Part shown: positions 14,932 through 22,134 of the stretch, piece by piece
How the letters are laid out: every line of letters begins with the position of its first letter
How positions within the stretch are numbered: position 1 is the stretch's first letter
Assembly (NCBI RefSeq): GCF_016862315.1
Contig: NZ_BOMS01000183.1
Location: 1 to 36,992, forward strand
Reading direction: 5' to 3'
Length of the DNA stretch: 36,992 bases
From: Actinoplanes palleronii
GTDB taxonomy: Bacteria > Actinomycetota > Actinomycetes > Mycobacteriales > Micromonosporaceae
The notes under the pieces: generated by a model
Told to the model about the DNA's origin: nothing
Databases searched by the model: none
The model's input: only the letters and a program-made list of their open reading frames with translations
Translations under genes and position numbers: made by a program

Positions 14932-17388
14932 ATGCCCGCGACCATCGTGGTGGGAGTCGACGGATCCGGCCGTACGCACCGGCTGGCCGAGATCGCTGTG
15001 GCCTTCCCGGGGCCGGTCCTGGAACTTCCCGGGTGGACCGAGCCTGCCCAGGCCTGGGCCGATCGGCTCGCCGCCGCCACCACCGGGACGCTGATCGTCG
15101 TCGACGACGCGCATCGGCTCCCCGGCGCTGTCCTGCGTGAGCTGGCCGCGGCCGCCCGGCGCGGCGTGCCGATGCTGGTGGCCCGCCGGCCCACCATCGA
15201 CCGGCCCGAGCTCGCCGAGCTGGACGAGGCGCTCGCCGGCGGCGGCACGGTGGTGCTCGAGCCGCTCGACCTCGCCGCCGTGGCCCGGCTGACCGGCCGG
15301 CTCACCGGGCGGCGGGTCACCGCGTCGGAGGCCGCGCGGGTGCACGCCGCCTCCGACGGCCGCCCGGCGATCGTCGCCGCGCTGGCCGGCGCCGGGCACG
15401 GCACGACGCCGGCCCTGGTGGCGCGCGTCCAGCGGCACCTCGCCCGGCGGCCGCCCGCGGTGACCGCGCTGGCCCGGGTGCTGGCGCTGCGGCATGGCGT
15501 TCCGGAGCCGCCTGAGGGTGTTCCCGGCTCTCCCGGGCGCGGTGACTCCCGGGAGCTGCCGGACGCGACGCTGGCCGCCGCGGCCGGGATCGCGCTGCCC
15601 GACCTGGCCGCCCTGATGCGGGACCTGCGCGACAGCGGCTGGTTCGCCGGCACCGGCGAGACCCTGGTCCCGGCGATCGCCGCAGCGATCCGGCAGGAGG
15701 CGTCCCCGGCCGAGCGCCGCCGGGTGCACGACGCGGTCGCCTCCGCGCTGATGGCCACCGGGACGTCCGCGGTGCCGGCCGCCGAGCACCTGCGGGCCGC
15801 TCGGGCGCGCAGCGGCGCGGCCGCTGTGATCTACCAGCGGGCCGGTGAACAACTGCGCTTCAGCCGCCCGGCGGACGCGCTGGCCTGGTTCGACGACGCG
15901 GCGGCCTGCGGTGTGCCGCTGCCCGGGCTGGCCGCCGGCCGGGCCGAGGCGGCCGCCCTGCTGGGACACCCGCACTCGCCCGACGTGCCGCCGGGCGCCG
16001 ACCCGGAGGGCCGGCTGACGCTGGTGGCCGGCGCGGTGGCCGCCCACGACGGCCGGGCCGGGCGGGCCGCGGAGACCCTGCTGGCCGCGACCGCGCCGGG
16101 GCCGGTGCTGGCGGTGCCGGCCCTGATGGTGGTGGGCCGGCTCGACCCGGCGCGAACCGCGGCCCGCACGCCGGCACCGGCCAGCCTGCTGCGCCTGGCC
16201 GAGGCCGCGCTGGCCACCGGCCGTCCGGCCCGCGCGCTGCCGCTGCTGATCGAGGCGGCCGAGGCGGTCGAACGGGCCGAGCCCGCGGTGGTGCTGCCGG
16301 ACACCCCGCACGCGCTCGGCGCCCTGGTCGCGGTGACCGCGGGCGACCAGGCCACCGCGGAGGCCCTGCTCCGACGGGCGCTGGCCAGCACGGTGGGCGG
16401 TCCGGTGGCCGCGCAGCGGCACCGGCTGCTGCTGGCCTGGGTCCGGTTGCGCGCCGGCCGCTACGACACCGCCGCCGAGGAGCTGGAGCGGCCGGCCGGC
16501 GCCCCGCTGCCGGGCCGGGAGGCGCTGCTGTGGGCCGCGCTCGGCGCCGGGCTGGCCCGCCGGCGCGGCGACCTGGCCCGGATGCGGCAGAGCTGGACCG
16601 GGGCCGAGCCGATCCTGGCCCGCGGCGCGGTCGATCTGCTGCAGATCGAGGCGGTCGAGGAGCTGGTGGTCACCGCGGCCCGGCTGCGCGGGCACCGGCG
16701 GATCGAACCGGTGCTCGGCCGCCTGGAGCAGATCGTGGCCGACCTGGGCGCCCCGCCGGCCTGGCTGGTCAGCGCCCACTGGATCCGCCTGCAGGTGGCG
16801 GTGGCCCTGGAGGAACCGGCGGTGGCCGAACAGGGCGCCGCCGCCCTGCGCGCGGTGGCCCGGGAGGCCGGGGCCGAGCTGGGCGACCGCCAGCAGGCGC
16901 AGTGCGCGGCCGCCGGGATGTGGGCGGCGGTGCTGCGCGACGAGGTCGACGCGCCGGCCGTGCTGGCCGCCGCGGAACGGCTGGCCGAGGTGGAGCTGCC
17001 CTGGGAGGGGTCCCGGCTGGCCGGGCAGGCGGCGCTGCGGGTCAGAGATCCGGCGGTGGCTCGCTGGTTGCTGGAGCGCGCCCGGGGCCTGGTCTTCGTG
17101 AAAGAAGGCGTGGCGCCGGTCGAGCCCCGGCCTACCGGCGGAGTCCTGTCCGATCGGGAGCAGGCCGTGGCCCGGCTGGTGCTGGCCGGCCGGACCCACC
17201 GCGAGATCGGCGCGCAGCTCTACATCTCGGCGAAGACGGTGGAGCACCACGTGGCCCGGATCCGGACCAAGCTCGGCGCCACCAGCAGGGCGGAGTTGGT
17301 GACAGCTCTACACGAGACGCTGGGCGAGACGCAACCAGCGATTCGTGTATCAACCACGGGCGGGCGATCCCCTAACCCGGGGGCATGA
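14932..17388 (+). CDS. Large LuxR-type ATPase regulator (IniR-like)
   Basis: 818 residues. Start ATG 14932 has GAGGA 7 nt upstream; the 1309-residue longer frame is a shadow over the kinase. The N-terminal ATPase-like region has VVGVDGSGRTHRLAEIA, a Walker-A-like loop with GRT in place of GKT/S, and TLIVVDDAHRL as Walker B. The middle ~500 residues are alanine-rich TPR-like helices. The C-terminus is a LuxR/GerE helix-turn-helix: LSDREQAVARLVLAGRTHRE, then QLYISAKTVEHHVARIRTKL. The place directly before iniB matches mycobacterial Rv0339c (IniR), of similar size and with a C-terminal HTH, so it is the likely activator of this locus. The ligand is unknown. Confidence 0.83.
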   Translation: MPATIVVGVDGSGRTHRLAEIAVAFPGPVLELPGWTEPAQAWADRLAAATTGTLIVVDDAHRLPGAVLRELAAAARRGVPMLVARRPTIDRPELAELDEALAGGGTVVLEPLDLAAVARLTGRLTGRRVTASEAARVHAASDGRPAIVAALAGAGHGTTPALVARVQRHLARRPPAVTALARVLALRHGVPEPPEGVPGSPGRGDSRELPDATLAAAAGIALPDLAALMRDLRDSGWFAGTGETLVPAIAAAIRQEASPAERRRVHDAVASALMATGTSAVPAAEHLRAARARSGAAAVIYQRAGEQLRFSRPADALAWFDDAAACGVPLPGLAAGRAEAAALLGHPHSPDVPPGADPEGRLTLVAGAVAAHDGRAGRAAETLLAATAPGPVLAVPALMVVGRLDPARTAARTPAPASLLRLAEAALATGRPARALPLLIEAAEAVERAEPAVVLPDTPHALGALVAVTAGDQATAEALLRRALASTVGGPVAAQRHRLLLAWVRLRAGRYDTAAEELERPAGAPLPGREALLWAALGAGLARRRGDLARMRQSWTGAEPILARGAVDLLQIEAVEELVVTAARLRGHRRIEPVLGRLEQIVADLGAPPAWLVSAHWIRLQVAVALEEPAVAEQGAAALRAVAREAGAELGDRQQAQCAAAGMWAAVLRDEVDAPAVLAAAERLAEVELPWEGSRLAGQAALRVRDPAVARWLLERARGLVFVKEGVAPVEPRPTGGVLSDREQAVARLVLAGRTHREIGAQLYISAKTVEHHVARIRTKLGATSRAELVTALHETLGETQPAIRVSTTGGRSPNPGA

Positions 17389-17403
17389 GAAGGGGGATCG
17401 CCC
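17362..17403 (+). terminator. Hairpin at the end of the LuxR-type gene
   Basis: An 11-bp perfect inverted repeat, GGGCGATCCCC (17362-17372) and GGGGATCGCCC (17393-17403), with a 20-nt loop that contains the LuxR-type gene's TGA stop. It separates the regulator from the iniB transcript, either as a terminator or as a control hairpin. Confidence 0.7.
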
Positions 17404-17407
17404 CGAT

Positions 17408-17421
17408 GACCGGACCCGGTC
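17408..17421 (+). promoter_or_regulatory. Palindrome upstream of iniB, candidate operator
   Basis: GACCGG-AC-CCGGTC is a perfect palindrome 65 bp before the iniB start. With the hairpin just upstream and the regulator gene next door, it is a candidate LuxR-type site. No convincing -35/-10 pair is seen between 17425 and 17470; TCGACA and TGTATG near 17427-17440 are weak candidates. Confidence 0.4.
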
Positions 17422-17485
17422 CCGCTCGACAAGCTGTATGCATGCCCGCCGACACCGGGTGACAGCACGAGAGGAAGGAACGGAC

Positions 17486-18223
17486 ATGACGATCGACGTC
17501 TCAGGTGCCATCAAGGACCTCATCTCGGACATCTTCACCGACCGTGAGGTCGCTCAGGAGTATGCCTCCGACCCGTCCGGCGTTCTGGCGGCCCGCGGGC
17601 TGACCGACGCGGACCTCTCCGAGGTGGACGTTCCGGAGGCCGCCGCCTCGGTCGCCGCACAGCACGGGCAGAAGGACCCGTACGCGGCCGGCCCGGACTA
17701 CGACGCGACCCCCGTGACCCCGCCGACCTACGACGGCGAGCAGGGCGTTGGCGAGATCATCCAGCACCTGAACTACGTCACCTACGTGACCTACTCCGAC
17801 GACCGGGACATCACCCAGAACATCGACATCGACGCCTCCACCGACAACTCGGTGGACAACTCGGTGGACGTGGCGGTGGACGGCGACGTGGACGGTTACC
17901 TCGACGTCGACAGCGCCCCGGCGACCGTGGGCCGCGACGTGAACGTCGACCAGCACAAGTACGACGACAACTACGGCGGCGGCGCCAAGCCGGACCACGA
18001 GCAGCCCTACGACTACGACGAGGACTACCCGAAGCCTGCCGACTACGTCCCGCACCAGCCGACCGGGGACGCACCGACCTACGACACGCCCGACCAGCCC
18101 GACCAGCAGCCCGGCTACCCGGAGCACGCGGAGCCGCCGGCCTACCCGGGTCAGGACGACGAGCCGGGGCACGAGCACCACGCCGGTGACCACTCCGAGG
18201 ACGGTTCGGTCGGGGTCTCCTGA
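17486..18223 (+). CDS. iniB: IniB-like acidic low-complexity protein
   Basis: 245 residues. Start ATG 17486 follows GAGGAAGGAA. Residues 1-55 (DLISDIFTDREVAQEYASDP, then GVLAARGLTDADLSEVDVPE) form the short helical IniB N-terminal domain, like the start of mycobacterial IniB. Residues about 87-150 hold EIIQHLNYVTYVTYSDDRDI and an Asp/Asn/Val repeat stretch (DNSVDNSVDVAVDGDVDGYL) that could form a beta-solenoid. The tail to 245 is disordered, rich in Asp, Tyr, Pro and Gln. There is no signal peptide or TM helix. Mycobacterial IniB is larger and Gly/Ala-rich. It is first gene of an iniB-iniA-iniC run. Its molecular role is unknown; a partner or scaffold of the dynamins is an inference. Confidence 0.8.
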   Translation: MTIDVSGAIKDLISDIFTDREVAQEYASDPSGVLAARGLTDADLSEVDVPEAAASVAAQHGQKDPYAAGPDYDATPVTPPTYDGEQGVGEIIQHLNYVTYVTYSDDRDITQNIDIDASTDNSVDNSVDVAVDGDVDGYLDVDSAPATVGRDVNVDQHKYDDNYGGGAKPDHEQPYDYDEDYPKPADYVPHQPTGDAPTYDTPDQPDQQPGYPEHAEPPAYPGQDDEPGHEHHAGDHSEDGSVGVS

Positions 18224-18246
18224 CCCGTCCGCCCGTTGTCCCAGGT

Positions 18247-18275
18247 GCCCGCCACCGCTCACCCCGGTGGCGGGC
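18247..18275 (+). terminator. Hairpin between iniB and iniA
   Basis: GCCCGCCACCG (18247-18257) pairs with CGGTGGCGGGC (18265-18275), an 11-bp stem with a 7-nt loop, and AGGT/ACCT just outside lengthens it. The 77-bp iniB-iniA gap has no obvious second promoter, so this probably attenuates read-through or protects the iniB transcript, giving more IniB than GTPases. Confidence 0.65.
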
Positions 18276-18300
18276 CACACCTAGTCCGCTGGGGGAACTC

Positions 18301-20100
18301 ATGACCACCGCACCGACCGTAACGGCCACCGCGCCCGGTGAGCTGCTGACGCTGGGCCTGCGCGCCTGCACCGCGTACGGGCGTGCGGACCTGACCCGGC
18401 GGCTGACCGCCGCACAGCGCACACTCGACGACCCGAGCATCCACGTGGTGGTCGCCGGCGAGTTCAAACAGGGCAAGAGCTCGCTGGTCAACGCGCTGGT
18501 CGGGGCGACCGTCTGCCCGGTGGACGACGACGTCGCCACGGCCACGCCGACCTACGTGCGGCACGGCGAGAAGCACCGCGCCGCGCTGATCATCAACGAC
18601 GACCCGCCCCGCCGCGAGGACGTGCCGGTCGACCAGGTGCGCCGGCACATCACCGAGCACCGCGACACCGGCGACGAGGCCGGTACGGCGGTCGGCGTGG
18701 AGATCCGGCTCCCCCGCAAGATCCTGGAGCGGGGCATGGTGCTGGTGGACACCCCGGGCGTGGGCGGGCTCGGCTCCACCCACGCCGCGGCGAGCCTGGC
18801 CGCGATCTCGATGGCCGACGCGGTGATCTTCGTGACCAGCGCGGCACAGGAGCTGACCGAGAGCGAGGTGCGGTTCCTGCGCCGGGCGCGCGCCGCGTGC
18901 GACACGGTGATCTGCCTGATCAGCAAGACCGACTTCTACCCGGCGTGGCGGCGGATCCGGGACCTGAACGAGGCGCACCTGCGCCGGGCCGGGCTGGCGC
19001 TGCCGGTGCTGACCGCCTCGTCGGTCCTGCGGATGCATGCGGTCAAGGCCGGCGCCCGCGACCTCAACGTCGAATCGGGCTTCGCCGACGTGGTCGGGTT
19101 CGTCTCCGGGCGGGTCGGCGGCGGCGCCGAACAGCGGCTGGCCGAACACGTCCGCGACGAGGTCCTCGCGGTCTGCGACCAGCTGGTCGCCACGTTCACC
19201 GCCGAGCGCACGGCACTGCTCGACCCGGCCGCCGGGCAGCGGATCGTGGCCGAGCTCGGCGAGACCAAACAGCGCGTCGAAGCGCTCAAGACCTCGATGG
19301 CCCGGTGGCAGCAGACCCTGAGCGACGGGATCGCCGACCTCACCTCGGATGTGGACCACGACCTGCGCGCGCGGATGCGCGAGGTCACCCGGGAGGCCGA
19401 CGACAGCATCGACGAGAGTGACCCGGCCGACACCTGGCCGGAGATGCAGACCTGGCTGCGCGCCCGGATCGCGCACGAGCTGGTCGCCAACTACGAGCTG
19501 CTCCGGGTCCGCGCCGGTGAGATCGGCGAGAGCGTCGGTGAGCACTTCCGGGCCGCGTCCGACGGCTTGCTGGGCGCGATCGGCGTGCACAGCCCGGAAC
19601 CGGTGCTGGACCGGACCACCCTCGACCACAAGGTCGATCTGGAGAAGATGAAGCTGCGCAAGCAGGCGATGGTCGCGTTGAAGAGCGCGTACGGCGGCAC
19701 CCTGATGTTCACCATGCTCGCCTCGATGGCCGGGATCGTGCTCGGCCCGATCGGCCTGGGCATCGGGCTGGTGATGGGCCGCAAGGGCCTGCGCGAGGAG
19801 AAGAAACGTGAGGAGAAGGCCCGCCAGCAGCAGGCCCGCAACGCGATGCGCCGGTACTGCGACGAGGTCACGTTCGTGGTCGGCAAGGACTCGCGCGACA
19901 CGCTGCGCCAGATCCACCGGCGGCTGCGGGACCACTACACCGGGCTGGCCGAGGAACTGGGCCGGTCGAACGCGGCCGCTCTCGCCGGCGCCGAGGAGGC
20001 CGCCCGGCGCAGCCGTACCGACCGGGAGGCCCGGGTGCGTGACCTGGACGCCGAGCTGAAACGGCTGGCCACCCTGCAGAGCCGGGCGCGGCCGTCATGA
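18301..20100 (+). CDS. iniA: IniA-like dynamin-family GTPase with membrane segment
   Basis: 599 residues. GTPase motifs: G1 GEFKQGKSS (53-61), switch Thr near 81-82, G3 DTPG (150-153), and G4 SKTD (208-211) in place of NKxD. Long helical stalk segments follow. A glycine-rich hydrophobic segment lies at about 466-491 (GTLMFTMLASMAGIVLGPIG), the expected membrane paddle. A charged coil (RKGLREEKKREEKARQQQ) and C-terminal helices complete it. Bacterial dynamin-like proteins bind and remodel membranes; mycobacterial IniA does so and contributes to tolerance of cell-wall drugs. It overlaps iniC by ATGA, so the two GTPases are probably made together and may form a hetero-oligomer. Confidence 0.87.
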   Translation: MTTAPTVTATAPGELLTLGLRACTAYGRADLTRRLTAAQRTLDDPSIHVVVAGEFKQGKSSLVNALVGATVCPVDDDVATATPTYVRHGEKHRAALIINDDPPRREDVPVDQVRRHITEHRDTGDEAGTAVGVEIRLPRKILERGMVLVDTPGVGGLGSTHAAASLAAISMADAVIFVTSAAQELTESEVRFLRRARAACDTVICLISKTDFYPAWRRIRDLNEAHLRRAGLALPVLTASSVLRMHAVKAGARDLNVESGFADVVGFVSGRVGGGAEQRLAEHVRDEVLAVCDQLVATFTAERTALLDPAAGQRIVAELGETKQRVEALKTSMARWQQTLSDGIADLTSDVDHDLRARMREVTREADDSIDESDPADTWPEMQTWLRARIAHELVANYELLRVRAGEIGESVGEHFRAASDGLLGAIGVHSPEPVLDRTTLDHKVDLEKMKLRKQAMVALKSAYGGTLMFTMLASMAGIVLGPIGLGIGLVMGRKGLREEKKREEKARQQQARNAMRRYCDEVTFVVGKDSRDTLRQIHRRLRDHYTGLAEELGRSNAAALAGAEEAARRSRTDREARVRDLDAELKRLATLQSRARPS

Positions 20101-21593
20101 CCGCCAACGGCGCACGCACCGCAGGGCTGCTCGACCGCACCCGGGTGGTGCTCGAGGAGGCCCTGTTCGCCTACCGCGGCGGCCCGTACGAGAGCCGGCT
20201 GCGCACCGTCCGCGAGCGGCTGGACGCCCCGCTGCGGGTGGCCATCGCCGGCCGGGTCAAGGCGGGCAAGTCCACGCTGCTCAACGCGCTGATCGGGGAG
20301 CGCCTGGCGCCCACCGACGCGGGCGAGTGCACCCGCATCGTGACCTGGTATCAGGACGGGCACTCGTACCGGGTGACGCTGCGTCCCCACGAGGGCGCAC
20401 CCCGGCAGGCCCGGTTCACCCGGGAGGACAACGCCCTGGAGATCGACCTCGGCGGACTGTCCCACGAGGAGGTCGCCGAGCTGGAGGTCCAGTGGCCGTC
20501 GCAGACACTGCGGACGGCCACGCTCGTCGACACCCCCGGGGTCGGCTCGCTGCGGGCCGAGATCTCCCGGCGGACCTGGGAACTGCTCGCGCCGGACGAC
20601 GAGGACACCCCGGCCGACGCGGTGATCTACCTGATGCGGCACGCGCACCGCGACGACCTGAACTTCCTGCGCGCCTTCCACGACCGTCAGGTGGCGGCGC
20701 CCAACCCGGTCAACGCGATCGGGGTGCTCTCCCGCGCCGACGAGATCGGCGGCGGACGCCTGGACACCCTCGCCTCCGCCACCAGGATCGCTGCCCGGAT
20801 GGCGGGCGACATCAACGTACGCCGGCTGGTGCAGACCGTGGTGCCGATCGCCGGGCTGCTCGCCGAGACGGCGGTGACGCTGACCGAGGCCGAGGTGGCG
20901 CACCTGCGCCGGGTCGCCGACCTGCCGGTGAAGACCGCCGACGACCTGCTGCTCTCCGCCGACCGGTTCCGCGAACGACTGCCGGAGCTGGGTCTCACCT
21001 CGATCGAGCGCGACGCGCTGCTGGATCGGTTCGGGCTTTTCGGCGTACGGCTGGGAGCCACGTTGTTGCGCCGCAAGGTGGCCGGCACCGCCACCGAGTT
21101 GTCCGAGCAGCTCACCGAGCGCAGCGGACTGCGGGCGTTGCAGCGCACCCTGGACTCGCTCTTCTTCGAGCGCCGCGAGATCCTCAAGAGCCGTTCGGCG
21201 CTGCTGGCGGTCGACTCGGTGATCCGCGCCGCCCCGGGCCCGGCCACCCCGCGCGTCGCCGGGCTGGTCGAGGAGATCATCGCCTCGGCGCACCCGTTCA
21301 ACGAGCTGCGGGTGCTGGCGTCGCTGCGGGCCGGGTGGGTGACCGGGAAACCGGCAGTGGTGGCCGAGCTGGAACGGGTGATCGGCGGCGAGGGCACCGC
21401 CGCGCACCTGCGCCTGCAACTGCCGGCCGAGGCCGGCGAGGCCGAGCTGATGGCCGCCGCGGCCGAGTCCCTGGCCCGGTGGCAGCGGCGGGCGGAGAAC
21501 CCGCTGACCCGCTACGAGCTCTCGATCGCGGCGCGGGTGGCGATCCGTTCCTGCGAGGGTGTGCTGGCCGAGCTGCACCGGGGGCGGTCATGA
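20097..21593 (+). CDS. iniC: IniC-like dynamin-family GTPase
   Basis: 498 residues. G1 GRVKAGKST (52-60), switch Thr79, G3 DTPG (145-148), and G4 SRAD (212-215), so both GTPases here have lost the Asn of NKxD. The helical C-terminal part lacks an obvious hydrophobic segment, unlike IniA, which suggests membrane contact depends on the partner. The start overlaps the iniA stop by 4 bp. It ends 5 bp before the stop of a convergent small acidic gene. Size and order match mycobacterial iniC. Confidence 0.86.
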   Translation: MTANGARTAGLLDRTRVVLEEALFAYRGGPYESRLRTVRERLDAPLRVAIAGRVKAGKSTLLNALIGERLAPTDAGECTRIVTWYQDGHSYRVTLRPHEGAPRQARFTREDNALEIDLGGLSHEEVAELEVQWPSQTLRTATLVDTPGVGSLRAEISRRTWELLAPDDEDTPADAVIYLMRHAHRDDLNFLRAFHDRQVAAPNPVNAIGVLSRADEIGGGRLDTLASATRIAARMAGDINVRRLVQTVVPIAGLLAETAVTLTEAEVAHLRRVADLPVKTADDLLLSADRFRERLPELGLTSIERDALLDRFGLFGVRLGATLLRRKVAGTATELSEQLTERSGLRALQRTLDSLFFERREILKSRSALLAVDSVIRAAPGPATPRVAGLVEEIIASAHPFNELRVLASLRAGWVTGKPAVVAELERVIGGEGTAAHLRLQLPAEAGEAELMAAAAESLARWQRRAENPLTRYELSIAARVAIRSCEGVLAELHRGRS

Positions 21594-21598
21594 GCCGG

Positions 21599-22081
21599 TC
21601 AGTCGAAGAGGTCTTCCGGGTCGGCATCGGCATCGTCATCGTCGGTTTCCGGCGCCTCGAGCCCGACGTGCTCCCCTGCGGCGGGCGCCCAGTCCTCCAG
21701 TTCGGCGGGCGCCCAGTCCTCCGCGTCGAACACGTCGTGGTCCGTTGCGGTCACCGCCTCGTGCTCCGCGTGATCCGCTCCCGCTCCGAAGTCGAGACCG
21801 AAGTCGTCCGTCGGGGCGGTGGCCAGCAGGTCCACCCACGACACGAACGCTTCGCCGCCGGGGCCGGGGATCGGGCTGTGCGCCATCACGTACGCCGAAA
21901 GGTGTTCGGCGATCTCGGGCCGAGCGGTCTCGGCGAAACCGCTCACCGCCTGCGCCACCAGCTCCTCGGGCAGGTCGGGATGGCCGGACCGGGCCAGCAG
22001 CGCGGCCGGATCCGCGCCCGTGTGCTCACCGGCTCCGGCCAGCTCACCGAAGATCTCCCGCAGCGACCTGACCGCAACCAT
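21599..22081 (-). CDS. Small acidic protein of unknown function in the ini/Hsp70 block
   Basis: 160 residues, not recognised. The N-terminal ~85 residues are helical (SLREIFGELAGAGEHTGADP, then EELVAQAVSGFAETARPEIA and HLSAYVMAHSPIPG). The rest is disordered and strongly acidic, with an imperfect doubled motif EDWAPAELEDWAPAA and the ending DDDDADADPEDLFD. There is no TM or signal segment. It faces iniC tail to tail and shares a 53-bp divergent promoter region with the Hsp70-like gene. TAGGGT lies 6 nt before its ATG. Its place suggests an adaptor or regulator of the neighbours, which is inference only. The coding call is supported by the clean frame and domain-like N-terminus. Confidence 0.7.
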   Translation of the reverse strand: MVAVRSLREIFGELAGAGEHTGADPAALLARSGHPDLPEELVAQAVSGFAETARPEIAEHLSAYVMAHSPIPGPGGEAFVSWVDLLATAPTDDFGLDFGAGADHAEHEAVTATDHDVFDAEDWAPAELEDWAPAAGEHVGLEAPETDDDDADADPEDLFD

Positions 22082-22134
22082 CGTTCCACCCTACGACCCA
22101 CGTCGCGACCTCGACCGAATCCGGAGTACTCGGG

